DNA of 64,000 nucleotides from Xanthocytophaga flava (GTDB lineage Bacteria > Bacteroidota > Bacteroidia > Cytophagales > 172606-1), in assembly GCA_030068525.1 (NCBI GenBank), contig JASJOS010000009.1, positions 186,001-250,000 of the forward strand, written 5' to 3'. Below the pieces are notes generated by a model, which did no database searches, had not been told where the DNA came from, and saw only the letters and a program-made list of their open reading frames with translations. The position numbers and the translations under genes were made by a program. This document shows, one piece after another, positions 27,357-36,200 of this stretch. Position 1 is the stretch's first letter; each line of letters opens with the position of its first letter.

Positions 27357-27464
27357 CGTACTGTTGTTTTAATAAATTAAGGTTAAGAAATAGCACAAAG
27401 TCTGTTATCAGGGAAAATATCTACCGAGGTATTCCAACTGCAATACAGTATAAGGGCTGTTTCG

Positions 27465-28538
27465 CTAATTACCAAGTAGTGGAAGATTTAAATTTACATA
27501 GAATATATTGTTTTCTTCGGTTACTTCAAAGCTAAAATTACTCTTATATATGATTCTCAATTGATTCTCAATGTTTTTCAATCCCAACCCTCCCTGTGTA
27601 TAATTGGGTGTTGCCTTTTTGGGATTTTCGGAATAGAAGGAAATCTCAGTCTCCGATAGACATATACGGATATGGACAGGTTGAGAGTTGTCATATACAT
27701 CACCATACTTAAAAATATTTTCAACCAAAGAAATAAATAGTAGAGGCGGAATCATATGTTGGTCTTCGTATTCCTCCCCCTCAATTTCCAGATGTACCTG
27801 AAGTTGATCTCCAAACCGATAACATTGTATTTTGATATAGTTCCGAATATAATCAAGTTCCTGTCCGATAGGTACAAGCGCCTGCTTGCCTATTTCTGTC
27901 ACATTTCGTAGCATGGTAGATAAGGCCATGATGGAGTCTGCCAGTCTGGGAGATACCTGAAGTGCATCAGAAAAAAAGAAGTTAAGTGTGTTGTAGAGAA
28001 AGTGAGGATTTAACTGTGATCGGAGAAATGCAAGTTCTGCCTGAGCTCTTTCCCGCTCTAATGCTGCAAATTCCTGCTCAATTTTACGTTTATGCTGCTC
28101 CAGTTGAATAGAACGCAAAGCAAACCAATATCCATAGCTAAATAATATGTATTGGCAGGCTATCCAGATAGAATCTGGTAGAAATTGCTCCATCATAACG
28201 TAGTTTTTTCGGTATGCACCGATAATATGAAGCATGGGAAATACATAGGTAAAAAGCAGATAACGAATCATAACGTAGATACATATCAGCAATACAGTGT
28301 AAAACACCAGTTTTACATATTGCCTTTTCTGCATACAGGGAATTATGATGAAATATACATTGACATAGAATAAAACAGCCACCAACGCATAGGTGTACAA
28401 CATCTGTCCTAGCTCTATTTGCCGCAACTGATTTATGAATAATAAAATATTATTAACAAGTAGATATAGCACCCACACACCAGCATGGATCAAGACTGTT
28501 TTCCAGTGTTGTTGGAACCAGCGTTGTATATGTTTCAT
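27465..28538 (-). CDS. LytS/YehU-type sensor histidine kinase
   Basis: From the ATG at 28538 (MKHIQRWFQQHWKTVLIHAG) the product has about 357 residues. The frame is open 78 bases upstream, but those residues precede the first helix and look like leader sequence. Four membrane helices occupy the first 150 residues (VWVLYLLVNNILLFI, YALVAVLFYVNVYFIIIP, LVFYTVLLICIYVMIRYLLF). A short coiled coil leads to the His_kinase domain with the H-box NPHFLYNTLNFFF and the ATPase G-box GGLGLKNIENQL. It is the partner of the LytTR regulator and starts 140 bases from the divergent precursor gene. The signal is unknown; peptide sensing is a plausible guess for this class. Confidence 0.9.
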   Translation of the reverse strand: MKHIQRWFQQHWKTVLIHAGVWVLYLLVNNILLFINQLRQIELGQMLYTYALVAVLFYVNVYFIIIPCMQKRQYVKLVFYTVLLICIYVMIRYLLFTYVFPMLHIIGAYRKNYVMMEQFLPDSIWIACQYILFSYGYWFALRSIQLEQHKRKIEQEFAALERERAQAELAFLRSQLNPHFLYNTLNFFFSDALQVSPRLADSIMALSTMLRNVTEIGKQALVPIGQELDYIRNYIKIQCYRFGDQLQVHLEIEGEEYEDQHMIPPLLFISLVENIFKYGDVYDNSQPVHIRICLSETEISFYSENPKKATPNYTQGGLGLKNIENQLRIIYKSNFSFEVTEENNIFYVNLNLPLLGN

Positions 28539-28677
28539 ATAGGGCTTTTCAGGTAATGATATAGGAAAAAGGCAGCTTGGTATAATTGATTTTCCGGATT
28601 GAAAGAAAACCTGCAACTTTCATTCAGTAAATAGCACAAGCAACATATTTTATCACGTTACAAACAAACAAAATTTT

Positions 28678-28821
28678 ATGAAAACAAATACAACCACTTC
28701 CACTTTGGCTTCCATCCGTGTTAAAAAAGTAGCTCGTTTAACAAGTGTTTCTGCACTGACTGGAGAAAACCAGCCTTTCAGCAACCAAACCATTGGCACT
28801 GTATTGACAACAGGAATATAA
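28678..28821 (+). CDS. Candidate RiPP precursor peptide, cysteine-free
   Basis: A 47-residue open frame too short to be called automatically. It starts MKTNTTTSTLASIRVKKVAR, continues LTSVSALTGENQPFSN and ends QTIGTVLTTGI. It has 15 Ser/Thr residues and no Cys. The region IRVKKVARLTSVSALTG resembles the leader of class I lanthipeptide precursors of Bacteroidota, which run Lys/Arg then Leu-Ser-like, but this is a loose match. It is divergent to the LytS kinase and upstream of the LanC-like gene. Coding is supported by context (a full-length LanB on the other strand), high Ser/Thr and a clean start and stop, not by a known homologue. A purine-rich Shine-Dalgarno is not evident, as usual in Bacteroidota. 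Confidence 0.65.
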   Translation: MKTNTTTSTLASIRVKKVARLTSVSALTGENQPFSNQTIGTVLTTGI

Positions 28822-28943
28822 GAAGTTTATCTGTGATGCAGGAAAGAGCCACCTGTAATGGATGTCCTTAGCGTAAATGGGATAGGTATTTTAGGAATCT
28901 CTTTAGTAATGGAATATCTATTCAACTTACACAAAAAACACTG

Positions 28944-30026
28944 ATGAATATGCAAGCACCATTAGTAGAGAGAATGGCTTCAGAATTGACAAGTCTGAGC
29001 CTGATTCCTGACTCAGATTTATCGACGGCAGATACCTGGTTATGGCATATCTGGCAACAGGAACTCGAACTTGATCTGTTGCAGGATATTATTCATACGG
29101 AAGACTGGAGACCCGCATCACAGTTGATTCCTCTTCTGACAGGATGCCAGACATTGTATCAATACCAGTTACACCAAAAAGAAACTATTCGAAAAACGTT
29201 ACTGGATTTTGAGCTACAGCTTTACCAGGAGGTAATGCAACGAATTCAGGAGCAGAAGCTTGGATATTGCCAGGGAAGTACGGCTATTTTGCACTATTTT
29301 CTGAGTAACCAAACATCGACACCACATATAAAGGAAATGCAGCATCGTTTGCTTTCCCAGTTATGCCGTCATTGGTTACCCATTGGGAGTGAGCCGGTTA
29401 CTGACCTAACTCTTGAAAGTGGGTATGCTGGATATATATTACTTCTGGTACGTTTACTGATGAAGTCACAAGCTTCACCCGCTTTGACACAGCATCAGGG
29501 TACGTTGATGAAGATAATTGACCAGTATATATATTATCTGTATGCTCATCAGCTGGATATAAATACCATGCAGAATCAGAATGCTCTTTTTCCTGTCCAA
29601 GTAAGTGACTCAGAATGGGTGACTTCTGATACACTAAGCTGGTCTGCTGGCGATCTGATACAAATATTGGTTTTGTATGAGGTAGGACAGCTCCAAAAAA
29701 GAAGAGAGTTAATAAAATGGGCTGATCGGTTGGCTGGATTTATACTCAGTCAACGGATGCATATGCAAAAGCAATCCGATTCTCTGTGTATGGGTTTAAC
29801 TGATGGCATAGCCGGATTAGTGTTATTTTATCGACACTTACATTCACTTACACAGCAGGAGCGATTTTTTAAAGAAGGAAGTTTCTGGTTAGGAGAGCTT
29901 TGGCAGCGGTATATACGTGAGCAAAGCAATGAAGATAATTCTTTGCTTACAGGAAATTTAGGTGTATATGCTGCAATCAGACAGTGGACAATGGGTAATT
30001 TAAATACTAGTCTATTGTTTCTATAG
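28944..30026 (+). CDS. LanC-like protein with missing zinc ligands
   Basis: A 360-residue protein with the LanC alpha/alpha-toroid pattern: LGYCQGSTAILHYFL near residue 106, LSWSAGDLIQIL near 231, LCMGLTDGIAGLVLFYRHL near 281 and LLTGNLGVY near 337. LanC cyclases bind zinc through Cys-Cys-His. Here the first Cys (in the WC position) is Ser234, Cys282 is kept, and the following His is Met283. Zinc and thiol activation therefore look lost. Its ATG overlaps by one base the stop of a 28-codon frame upstream. It follows the cysteine-free precursor, 122 bases away. A role as a scaffold, chaperone or leader-binding partner is possible. Confidence 0.8.
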   Translation: MNMQAPLVERMASELTSLSLIPDSDLSTADTWLWHIWQQELELDLLQDIIHTEDWRPASQLIPLLTGCQTLYQYQLHQKETIRKTLLDFELQLYQEVMQRIQEQKLGYCQGSTAILHYFLSNQTSTPHIKEMQHRLLSQLCRHWLPIGSEPVTDLTLESGYAGYILLLVRLLMKSQASPALTQHQGTLMKIIDQYIYYLYAHQLDINTMQNQNALFPVQVSDSEWVTSDTLSWSAGDLIQILVLYEVGQLQKRRELIKWADRLAGFILSQRMHMQKQSDSLCMGLTDGIAGLVLFYRHLHSLTQQERFFKEGSFWLGELWQRYIREQSNEDNSLLTGNLGVYAAIRQWTMGNLNTSLLFL

Positions 30027-30138
30027 TAATCTTGCACTTTTTAATATCTTTTTTATATTTTTTATCTGAGTTCTCTCCGCCAGAATGCTTTGAAATTGCT
30101 TAGACATTATTGCCAACGCTCCTCTTCACTACAACTTG

Positions 30139-30188
30139 CCAGCCTGATTCTTACAGCACCTAACTGTTGGATCAGGCTGGTGTTTTTA
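30139..30188 (+). terminator. Strong terminator after the LanC-like gene
   Basis: Perfect 10-bp stem CCAGCCTGAT (30139-30148) / ATCAGGCTGG (30171-30180) followed by TGTTTTTA. An inner pair CAG/CTG extends the fold. It ends the plus-strand precursor/LanC unit, about 110 bases after the LanC-like stop. Confidence 0.85.
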
Positions 30189-30286
30189 TGGTATCTTTAT
30201 CAAGAAGCTGTAAGCAAAATATTGTTTGTGAGATAGTGATATTGCCTCGTTTAAAAGTTATTGGTGGTAGCTTATTTCCTTATGTC

Positions 30287-31084
30287 TCAAATCTCAGATG
30301 GTGCTCTCAATGCTATTTGTCGGGCTTCTCTACAGAAATGAGAAAAATCTGTGTACCCAAGATGACTATAATCGCATTGACTTCCTTTGGTACGATATAA
30401 AGATATGCCTTGTCTAAATCGTATGAGTTTTTGACAATATTTAGGTGAAAGTACTAATTCATGATTAAAGTGACGATGAAGGGTCCGATAGCTTACAGAT
30501 AAGTTATCTGCTATTGTTTCAATACTTTGGGTAGGGTAGTGTGAAAATAATGAGAGTGCTGTCTGAATTAGATTAAATGCATACGAAAAACTAAAATACT
30601 GATGGTTCTTGAAATATGTTTCTGCACAAGCTATCCGTTGCTCAAAAGTTGATGTATTGCCTATCTGTTCTGTCAATTCATTTTTCCATATATTTTCTGG
30701 TGTACTTTGTTCATTAAGTAGTTCTCCTGGTAGGAACCCTGTAAGCTTTTCCAATACTCCAGGTTGTAGCTTAATGTAAAATGCGTGTTTCTGATATGGA
30801 AAAACAGAACACAAAGGATAGGTAAACGCTCCAAGTAATTGGGTGCCTTTCAGAATAGTCTCTTTTTGATATTGTTGTTCTGTGCTGATCCAGGTTGAAT
30901 TGTTGAGTGAAAAACAAAATAGGCCATGTAAGCTGGGTATAGAGTAAAGATGAGTAGATGTTGTCTGATTTATTGGACTTTTAACCTCAAAATAATAAGC
31001 AATAAGTTTACGCAAGGCAGGTGAGGGCCAGGCAATCCGGATAAATTCCTGCTTCTCAGTTTCCAGTACAATACGACCTTTCAT
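30287..31084 (-). CDS. AraC-family transcriptional regulator
   Basis: A 265-residue regulator. The N-terminal part (RIAWPSPALRKLIAYYFEVK, then QLLGAFTYPLCSVFPYQKHA) follows the sensing domain found before AraC helix-turn-helix regions in Bacteroidota (DUF6597-like). The C-terminal 80 residues contain IETIADNLSVSYRTLHRHFN and SQCDYSHLGYTDFSHFCREA, the two DNA-reading helices. It is the last gene of a tightly spaced minus-strand unit (21 bases after the HisRS-like gene). It probably senses a small molecule or cell-surface signal and regulates this unit. The partner is unknown. Confidence 0.8.
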   Translation of the reverse strand: MKGRIVLETEKQEFIRIAWPSPALRKLIAYYFEVKSPINQTTSTHLYSIPSLHGLFCFSLNNSTWISTEQQYQKETILKGTQLLGAFTYPLCSVFPYQKHAFYIKLQPGVLEKLTGFLPGELLNEQSTPENIWKNELTEQIGNTSTFEQRIACAETYFKNHQYFSFSYAFNLIQTALSLFSHYPTQSIETIADNLSVSYRTLHRHFNHELVLSPKYCQKLIRFRQGISLYRTKGSQCDYSHLGYTDFSHFCREARQIALRAPSEI

Positions 31085-31105
31085 TTGATCTTTGATTTAC
31101 ATACC

Positions 31106-32086
31106 TTATTCAGTAGAAAACAGAATTTTATAAAGCAATTCTGTTCCCAACCCGCTAATCAACATACGTTCTTTTTTGTTTTGCAATAATTTTTGTGACC
31201 AGTCTACAAATCCTCCATCAGCTACTTCCCATGTTTGGTCATTTGTTACTACCATGATCTTAAACTGTATTCCCTGATAATAGGCATTCTCTGTGTCAGG
31301 TTTCAGCCATTCAACAGGTACAGATGTATTCAATTCTTCTAATACCTTTGCTATTCGTTCCTGTAGTAAAGATAACGCAGAGTACCCTTCACGCAAATAT
31401 AGTTTTACCTTTATTGATAAATGCAGATGATCTGCAAGCAGGGCTTTGTATAATTTCAATTGTTCTAGGATTACAGATGTCTCAAATTGACAATCACCCT
31501 GATCTCGTCCTGATACTACACAACCCAGGATGGCAAAATGTGGACTGAATTTTGCATTTTGGATTGGAGGTGTTCGCAAATGCCGATGTGTGGTAAACAA
31601 CCGCAATGTGTCCTTATCAGTGGCAGGTACCCATTCTCTTGTTTGTTTGCGACGACAAATTTCCAGCGCCATTGCATTGGTTATATCTGCCATTACTTCC
31701 ATACCTCTTATCGCTGAAAGTATTTTGTTTTGATGTACTGTTCCTACTACTGAACAACTTCCCAATGGAGCTACCGGAGAAAGTATGATATCCTGAAATC
31801 CAAATGCATGAATAATTTTCTGCAGGCTAAGTTCAAACTCACTAAAGGCAACAAGAGGCAACTGTGAAGGCATGGCAAAACGACTATGCTGGTATTGTTG
31901 TAGCAACATAGGAGGTGATGATTGAGCTGCACGTTGAGCCATAAGGGTTAGCAACAATGTATTTAGCTCTGATCCTGAAATATTCTCACATAATTTTTCC
32001 AATAAATCCGGATAGCCCAGTTTATGAAGTATCTTTTGTAAGGCAACAGAATCTGTCTGAGTAGTTTCTTTCTGGGATTGGCTCAT
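31106..32086 (-). CDS. HisRS/HisZ-like class II aminoacyl-tRNA-synthetase-fold protein
   Basis: A 326-residue cytosolic protein. Residues about 90-140 (FELSLQKIIHAFGFQDIILS, SPVAPLGSCSVVG) and the C-terminal block (AYYQGIQFKIMVV, then VADGGFVDW, SGLGTELLYKIL) follow the order of a HisRS-like class II core: helix before motif 2, then the YYxGIxF strand and the glycine-rich motif. It lacks an anticodon-binding domain. It may be a paralogue like HisZ or one that uses aminoacyl adenylates. It is 10 bases downstream of a GNAT gene and 21 bases upstream of an AraC gene, so the three form an operon. The fold call is inferred from remembered motifs. Confidence 0.5.
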   Translation of the reverse strand: MSQSQKETTQTDSVALQKILHKLGYPDLLEKLCENISGSELNTLLLTLMAQRAAQSSPPMLLQQYQHSRFAMPSQLPLVAFSEFELSLQKIIHAFGFQDIILSPVAPLGSCSVVGTVHQNKILSAIRGMEVMADITNAMALEICRRKQTREWVPATDKDTLRLFTTHRHLRTPPIQNAKFSPHFAILGCVVSGRDQGDCQFETSVILEQLKLYKALLADHLHLSIKVKLYLREGYSALSLLQERIAKVLEELNTSVPVEWLKPDTENAYYQGIQFKIMVVTNDQTWEVADGGFVDWSQKLLQNKKERMLISGLGTELLYKILFSTE

Positions 32087-32096
32087 ATTTCACTGA

Positions 32097-32603
32097 TTAG
32101 ATTTGTCTATAGAGAGCATAAATATGTTCGTCAAGCAGTATGTTTTCTTTGATTACAGAACGGCGGGCTATGCCTTCCTGAATAAAACCATTTTTCTCCA
32201 ACACACGCATTGAAGATTTATTATGAGAGAAAACTCCTGCAAAGATGCGTTCAATAGGAAACGTAGCAAATGCCATTTGTATAATCTGGCTGACAGCAGT
32301 TGTGGCAATTCCTTTCCCCCACCATGATTTACCTAAGAAATACCCGATTTCTGCAGAAACTCTGTGAATATCATGCAATGGCGTAATACTAATTATTCCA
32401 CATAATTCCTGTTCAGAAAAGATCCCTCGTATCAGTTGCTGTTTCTGACTGCTGACTATAGAGATGAAGCTTTCTGCATCCTGTAAATGATACGGATGTG
32501 GGAGTCGGTCACGCACCTGAAGCCAGATATCTTTATCATTTGCAATAGTAGCCAGTGTCGGAGCCATTTGTAATGTGAGTGGTAATAATTGTATATCATT
32601 CAT
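32097..32603 (-). CDS. RimJ/RimL-type GNAT acetyltransferase
   Basis: The ATG at 32603 (MNDIQLLPLTLQMAPTLATI) gives 168 residues; the frame is open 114 bases upstream without a convincing start. The GNAT core is clear: ELCGIISITPLHDIHRVSAE, EIGYFLGKSWWGKGIATTAV (motif A with the WWGKGIAT signature), FAGVFSHNKSSMRVLEKNGF and a closing strand. RimJ/RimL members acetylate N-terminal or side-chain amines, often on ribosomal proteins or small molecules. It is the first gene of a minus-strand unit with a HisRS-like protein and an AraC regulator. Confidence 0.9.
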   Translation of the reverse strand: MNDIQLLPLTLQMAPTLATIANDKDIWLQVRDRLPHPYHLQDAESFISIVSSQKQQLIRGIFSEQELCGIISITPLHDIHRVSAEIGYFLGKSWWGKGIATTAVSQIIQMAFATFPIERIFAGVFSHNKSSMRVLEKNGFIQEGIARRSVIKENILLDEHIYALYRQI

Positions 32604-32778
32604 AATTTCAGATCGATCATTTTGTAAAGGTCGTAAATAACTGTCGGGTGATTGGTGTAAAAATCTGCCAATTTTCAGGCTAATCATTGATCCCTTTCCT
32701 ATATGATATATATTCATGTTACTATTTAGTCAATAACACAATAAGATGATTAATATCATCTTACTATCAGGTAACTAC

Positions 32779-32945
32779 TTTGTTTTATTTATTATATATT
32801 TGTGTATCAGTGTATTTACGAATTAGGAATACTTGTCTTATTCTTGCTATCCTTCAGATATAGCTATTGATACATACTTTAATAAGTAGATTAGGTATCA
32901 TAAAGCAGACTCAGTACGATTTCCCGGAATGAGTCTGCTTTATTA
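32779..32945 (+). ncRNA. Candidate small RNA with orphan terminator
   Basis: A strong hairpin AAAGCAGACTCA (32902-32913) / TGAGTCTGCTTT (32930-32941) ends in a T-rich tail, but no plus-strand gene precedes it: the nearest gene to the left is transcribed the other way. A -7-like TATATTTG is at 32795-32802 and a TTTG at 32779-32782, but these are only 12 bases apart, shorter than the usual 17-23. No frame longer than about 30 codons fills the gap. The 530-base gap between the GNAT gene and the PAS kinase is otherwise featureless. Confidence 0.35.
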
Positions 32946-33250
32946 GTGAAGAAATCTTCTGATGAATAGACCCACAGCAAGACGTTTGGATATGAATAGA
33001 TTTTTTCTGTTACCACTTACTTTAATCCTTTTTTGATCATTCTGCAGATAGACCTGCTCCTTGTGGTAATTTCCTATATATCTAATGGCTTGTTATAACC
33101 GATTCTATGCTATTATCCGGAACAAGGTCTTAAGAGATAGAATAACTACTCTATTATGAGTAGTAGTGTCAATCAATCAGGGGTAATAGTATTTTATGCA
33201 TAAGGTTTATACAAAGTGAGTAAAAGATTTTCACAATACTATCCCTTACA

Positions 33251-36200
33251 ATGAGAGCACCTCTTGTTTCTCCAGTATCCGTAGAAATAGCAAATGCTAT
33301 TTTTGAACAGGCAGCAGATGGAATATTCGTCAGCGATCCAAACTTTCATTATATCCATGCAAATCCAGTTGGTTGTCAGATGTTTGGGTATACGCTTGAA
33401 GAATTACGGAAGATGTCTGTAATGGATATACTAGCTCCGGAAGAGTTACAAAAGGAACCTCTGCACAAAGAAGAGTTAGAGACAGGAGGTGTTGTATCTA
33501 CTAAAAGGCATATCCGTCATAAGGATGGACGTTTTATTCCGGTGGAGATTAATTCCCGAAAGCTACAGGATGGAAATCTGGTTGCCTTTGTCCGTATTAT
33601 AAAAAGAAAAGATACTCAAGCTCAACTTAAGATTCGGTTACAACAACAGTCTGCCGTTACTGAACTAACCCAACTGGCTTTGCAAGGGACTGATACAGGA
33701 AGGTTGTTTGAATATGCTATATTTCTTACTACTCATCTGTTAAGTATGGAGTTTGCTCAGATACAGGAATGGGATGCAGATAGAAAGAGACTATCGTTCA
33801 GAGTGGGAACCGGCTGGCCTGAGACATGTATACATGCAGATGAAGTAGCAGACGAAGATAACTATAGATCTCAGGCTATCTATGCTCTCTGCTCCAACAC
33901 TACTGTGATATCCAATGACTGGCATTCCGAAAGTCGTTTTGAGGTCTCTCCTTTCCTGAATGAGTACCATATAGTAAGTGGTATAAGTGTAGTAATAACC
34001 AGTACATCGGAGCCTTTTGGTGTGTTGAGTTTATATAGCAAGCACTACTATAACTTTGATGAGGATGATCTTCATTTTGTACAAGCTGTGGCCAATGTGC
34101 TGGCTATGGCTATAGAGCGAAAAAAGGTAGAAGAAGTATTGCGTGAGGAAAGGGATCGGTTTGAGAAACTGGTTGCCACCATGCCTGGAGTAGTACTCGC
34201 TTTTCGGGAAAAACCGGATGGCTCTATTTGTTTTCCGTATGCTAGTCCTGGAATCGAAGATATCTATGGCCTTAAAGCGGATAGTTTGGCTAATGATGGA
34301 TCATTAGCCAGTGAGCGATGGCATACAGAGGATCGTGCTCAGATTTTGGAAAAGATTGCACTTTCAAAACAACATATGACTAGATGGCATGACGAGTTTC
34401 GTGTAGTAAACCCTCAGAAAGGTGAAATATGGGTAGAAGGTTGGTCTATGCCAAAAAGAGATCTGGATGGTGGAGTTACATGGTATGGGGTATTGACAGA
34501 TATAACCAATCGAAAAAAGGTAGAGGCTGAACTAATTGAAAGTGCACATTTGTATCGTTCCGTTTTTGAAAATGCAGCTATCGGAATAGCTCGTGTCGCG
34601 TTAGATGGTAAATGGCTGGACATCAATCAAAAATTGCTTGCTATAGTAGGATATAGCAGAGAAGAACTGTTACAAAAAACGTTTCAGGATATAACTCACC
34701 CGGAAGATATAGATACAGATTTGCAATTGCTGCAACAGACATTGGATGGAGAGATAGAAGGTTACACCATGCAGAAACGTTATTTCCATAAGAATAATTT
34801 TATTGTCTGGGTGCGGTTAACTGTGGCTCTCCAACGGGATGAGACAGGAGAACCATTGTACTTTATTTCGGTGATAGAAGATATTACTGAGCAGAAAAGG
34901 GTAGAGGATGCTTTACTGCAAAGCGAGAATAACCTGAAACAAATTATTGAAAATCTTTCTGAAGGATTGATAATCTCAGACAGAGATGGAAATCTACTGC
35001 ATTGGAATCCGGTTGCCTTGCAGATGCATGGATTTGAGACAATGGACGAGTGCAGAGGTTCCGTACAGGATTTTACATCTATTTATGAACTATCGTATTT
35101 GGATGGGGATGTTATTCCGGTTGAACAGTGGCCTATTTCACGATTGTTACGAAATGAAAAGGTGAAGAACCAGGAGATACAGATACGCCATCTGAAGAAA
35201 GACTGGGTACGTATATTTTCATATGGAGGAGGTTCTTTTTCAGATCTTTATGGTAATGCAGTATATTTTGTCTCTATTAGTGATATTACAGAGAAAACCC
35301 ACAACGCACAGGCAATTCTTAAGTTGAATAGGGAATTGCATTTGAATGAACGCCGATTTCGGAGTATGATTGAATATAGCAGTGATTTTATTGCTGTACT
35401 AAATGCCAATCAGGAAATTACGTATCGGAGTCCGTCCTGGCAGCGCATATTTGAGTGGGATACAAAGGGAGGACGGACACCTCGTTTTAATCTCCTGCAT
35501 CCGGAGGATCAACCCCATGTACAAAAATTGATTCAGCAAATAGCCAGAATACCAGGCGCTTCCTCAGAAGTTAGCATTCGGGTAATAGATAAAAAAGGCA
35601 ATTATCATTTTATGGATGGTAACATTACTAATTTGCTTACAGATGAGGCGGTTCGTGGTTTGGTAATCAATCTGAGAGATATATCTGCAAGGAAAAATGC
35701 AGAAGAAAAAGTAAAAGCTAGTGAAGAGCAGTTCAGAGCTTTAATTGAAAATAGTAATGACATATTTATAGTGTCTACTCGTGACAATATATTCTTCGTT
35801 AGTCGAAGTATAAAACATGTACTAGGCTATACTCCGGAAGAGTATATGATGTTGTCTCCGGAATACCTTGTCCATCCAGATGACCAGCCATTACGATGGA
35901 ATGAATTGAACTATCCGGGAGATACTATAGAACTTTTGTTTCGTAAGCGACACAAAGATGGTACATGGCGATGGATGGAGGGAATCGCTATGAATCTGGA
36001 ACATATTCAGGGTGTGAATGGGGTTCTGTTTACACTGCGTGATGTCACTGAACGTAAAGAGTCAGAAAAAAAGCTCGTCCAGAGCGAGAAAATTTATAAA
36101 ACTATTGCATCTACTATCCCTGGATCCATTATTTGCCTTTTTGATCAGGAAGGCCGCTATCTGCTCGTAGAAGGCGACTTATTGAATGTATTTGGCTATA

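Noticed and set aside
28740-28871. A second frame over the RiPP precursor encoding many Cys (KCFCTDW...CNGCP)
   Set aside because: It has no start codon, runs in a different frame from the clean ATG-to-TAA precursor and would need an unexplained shift. Kept only as a finding about the CNGCP end.
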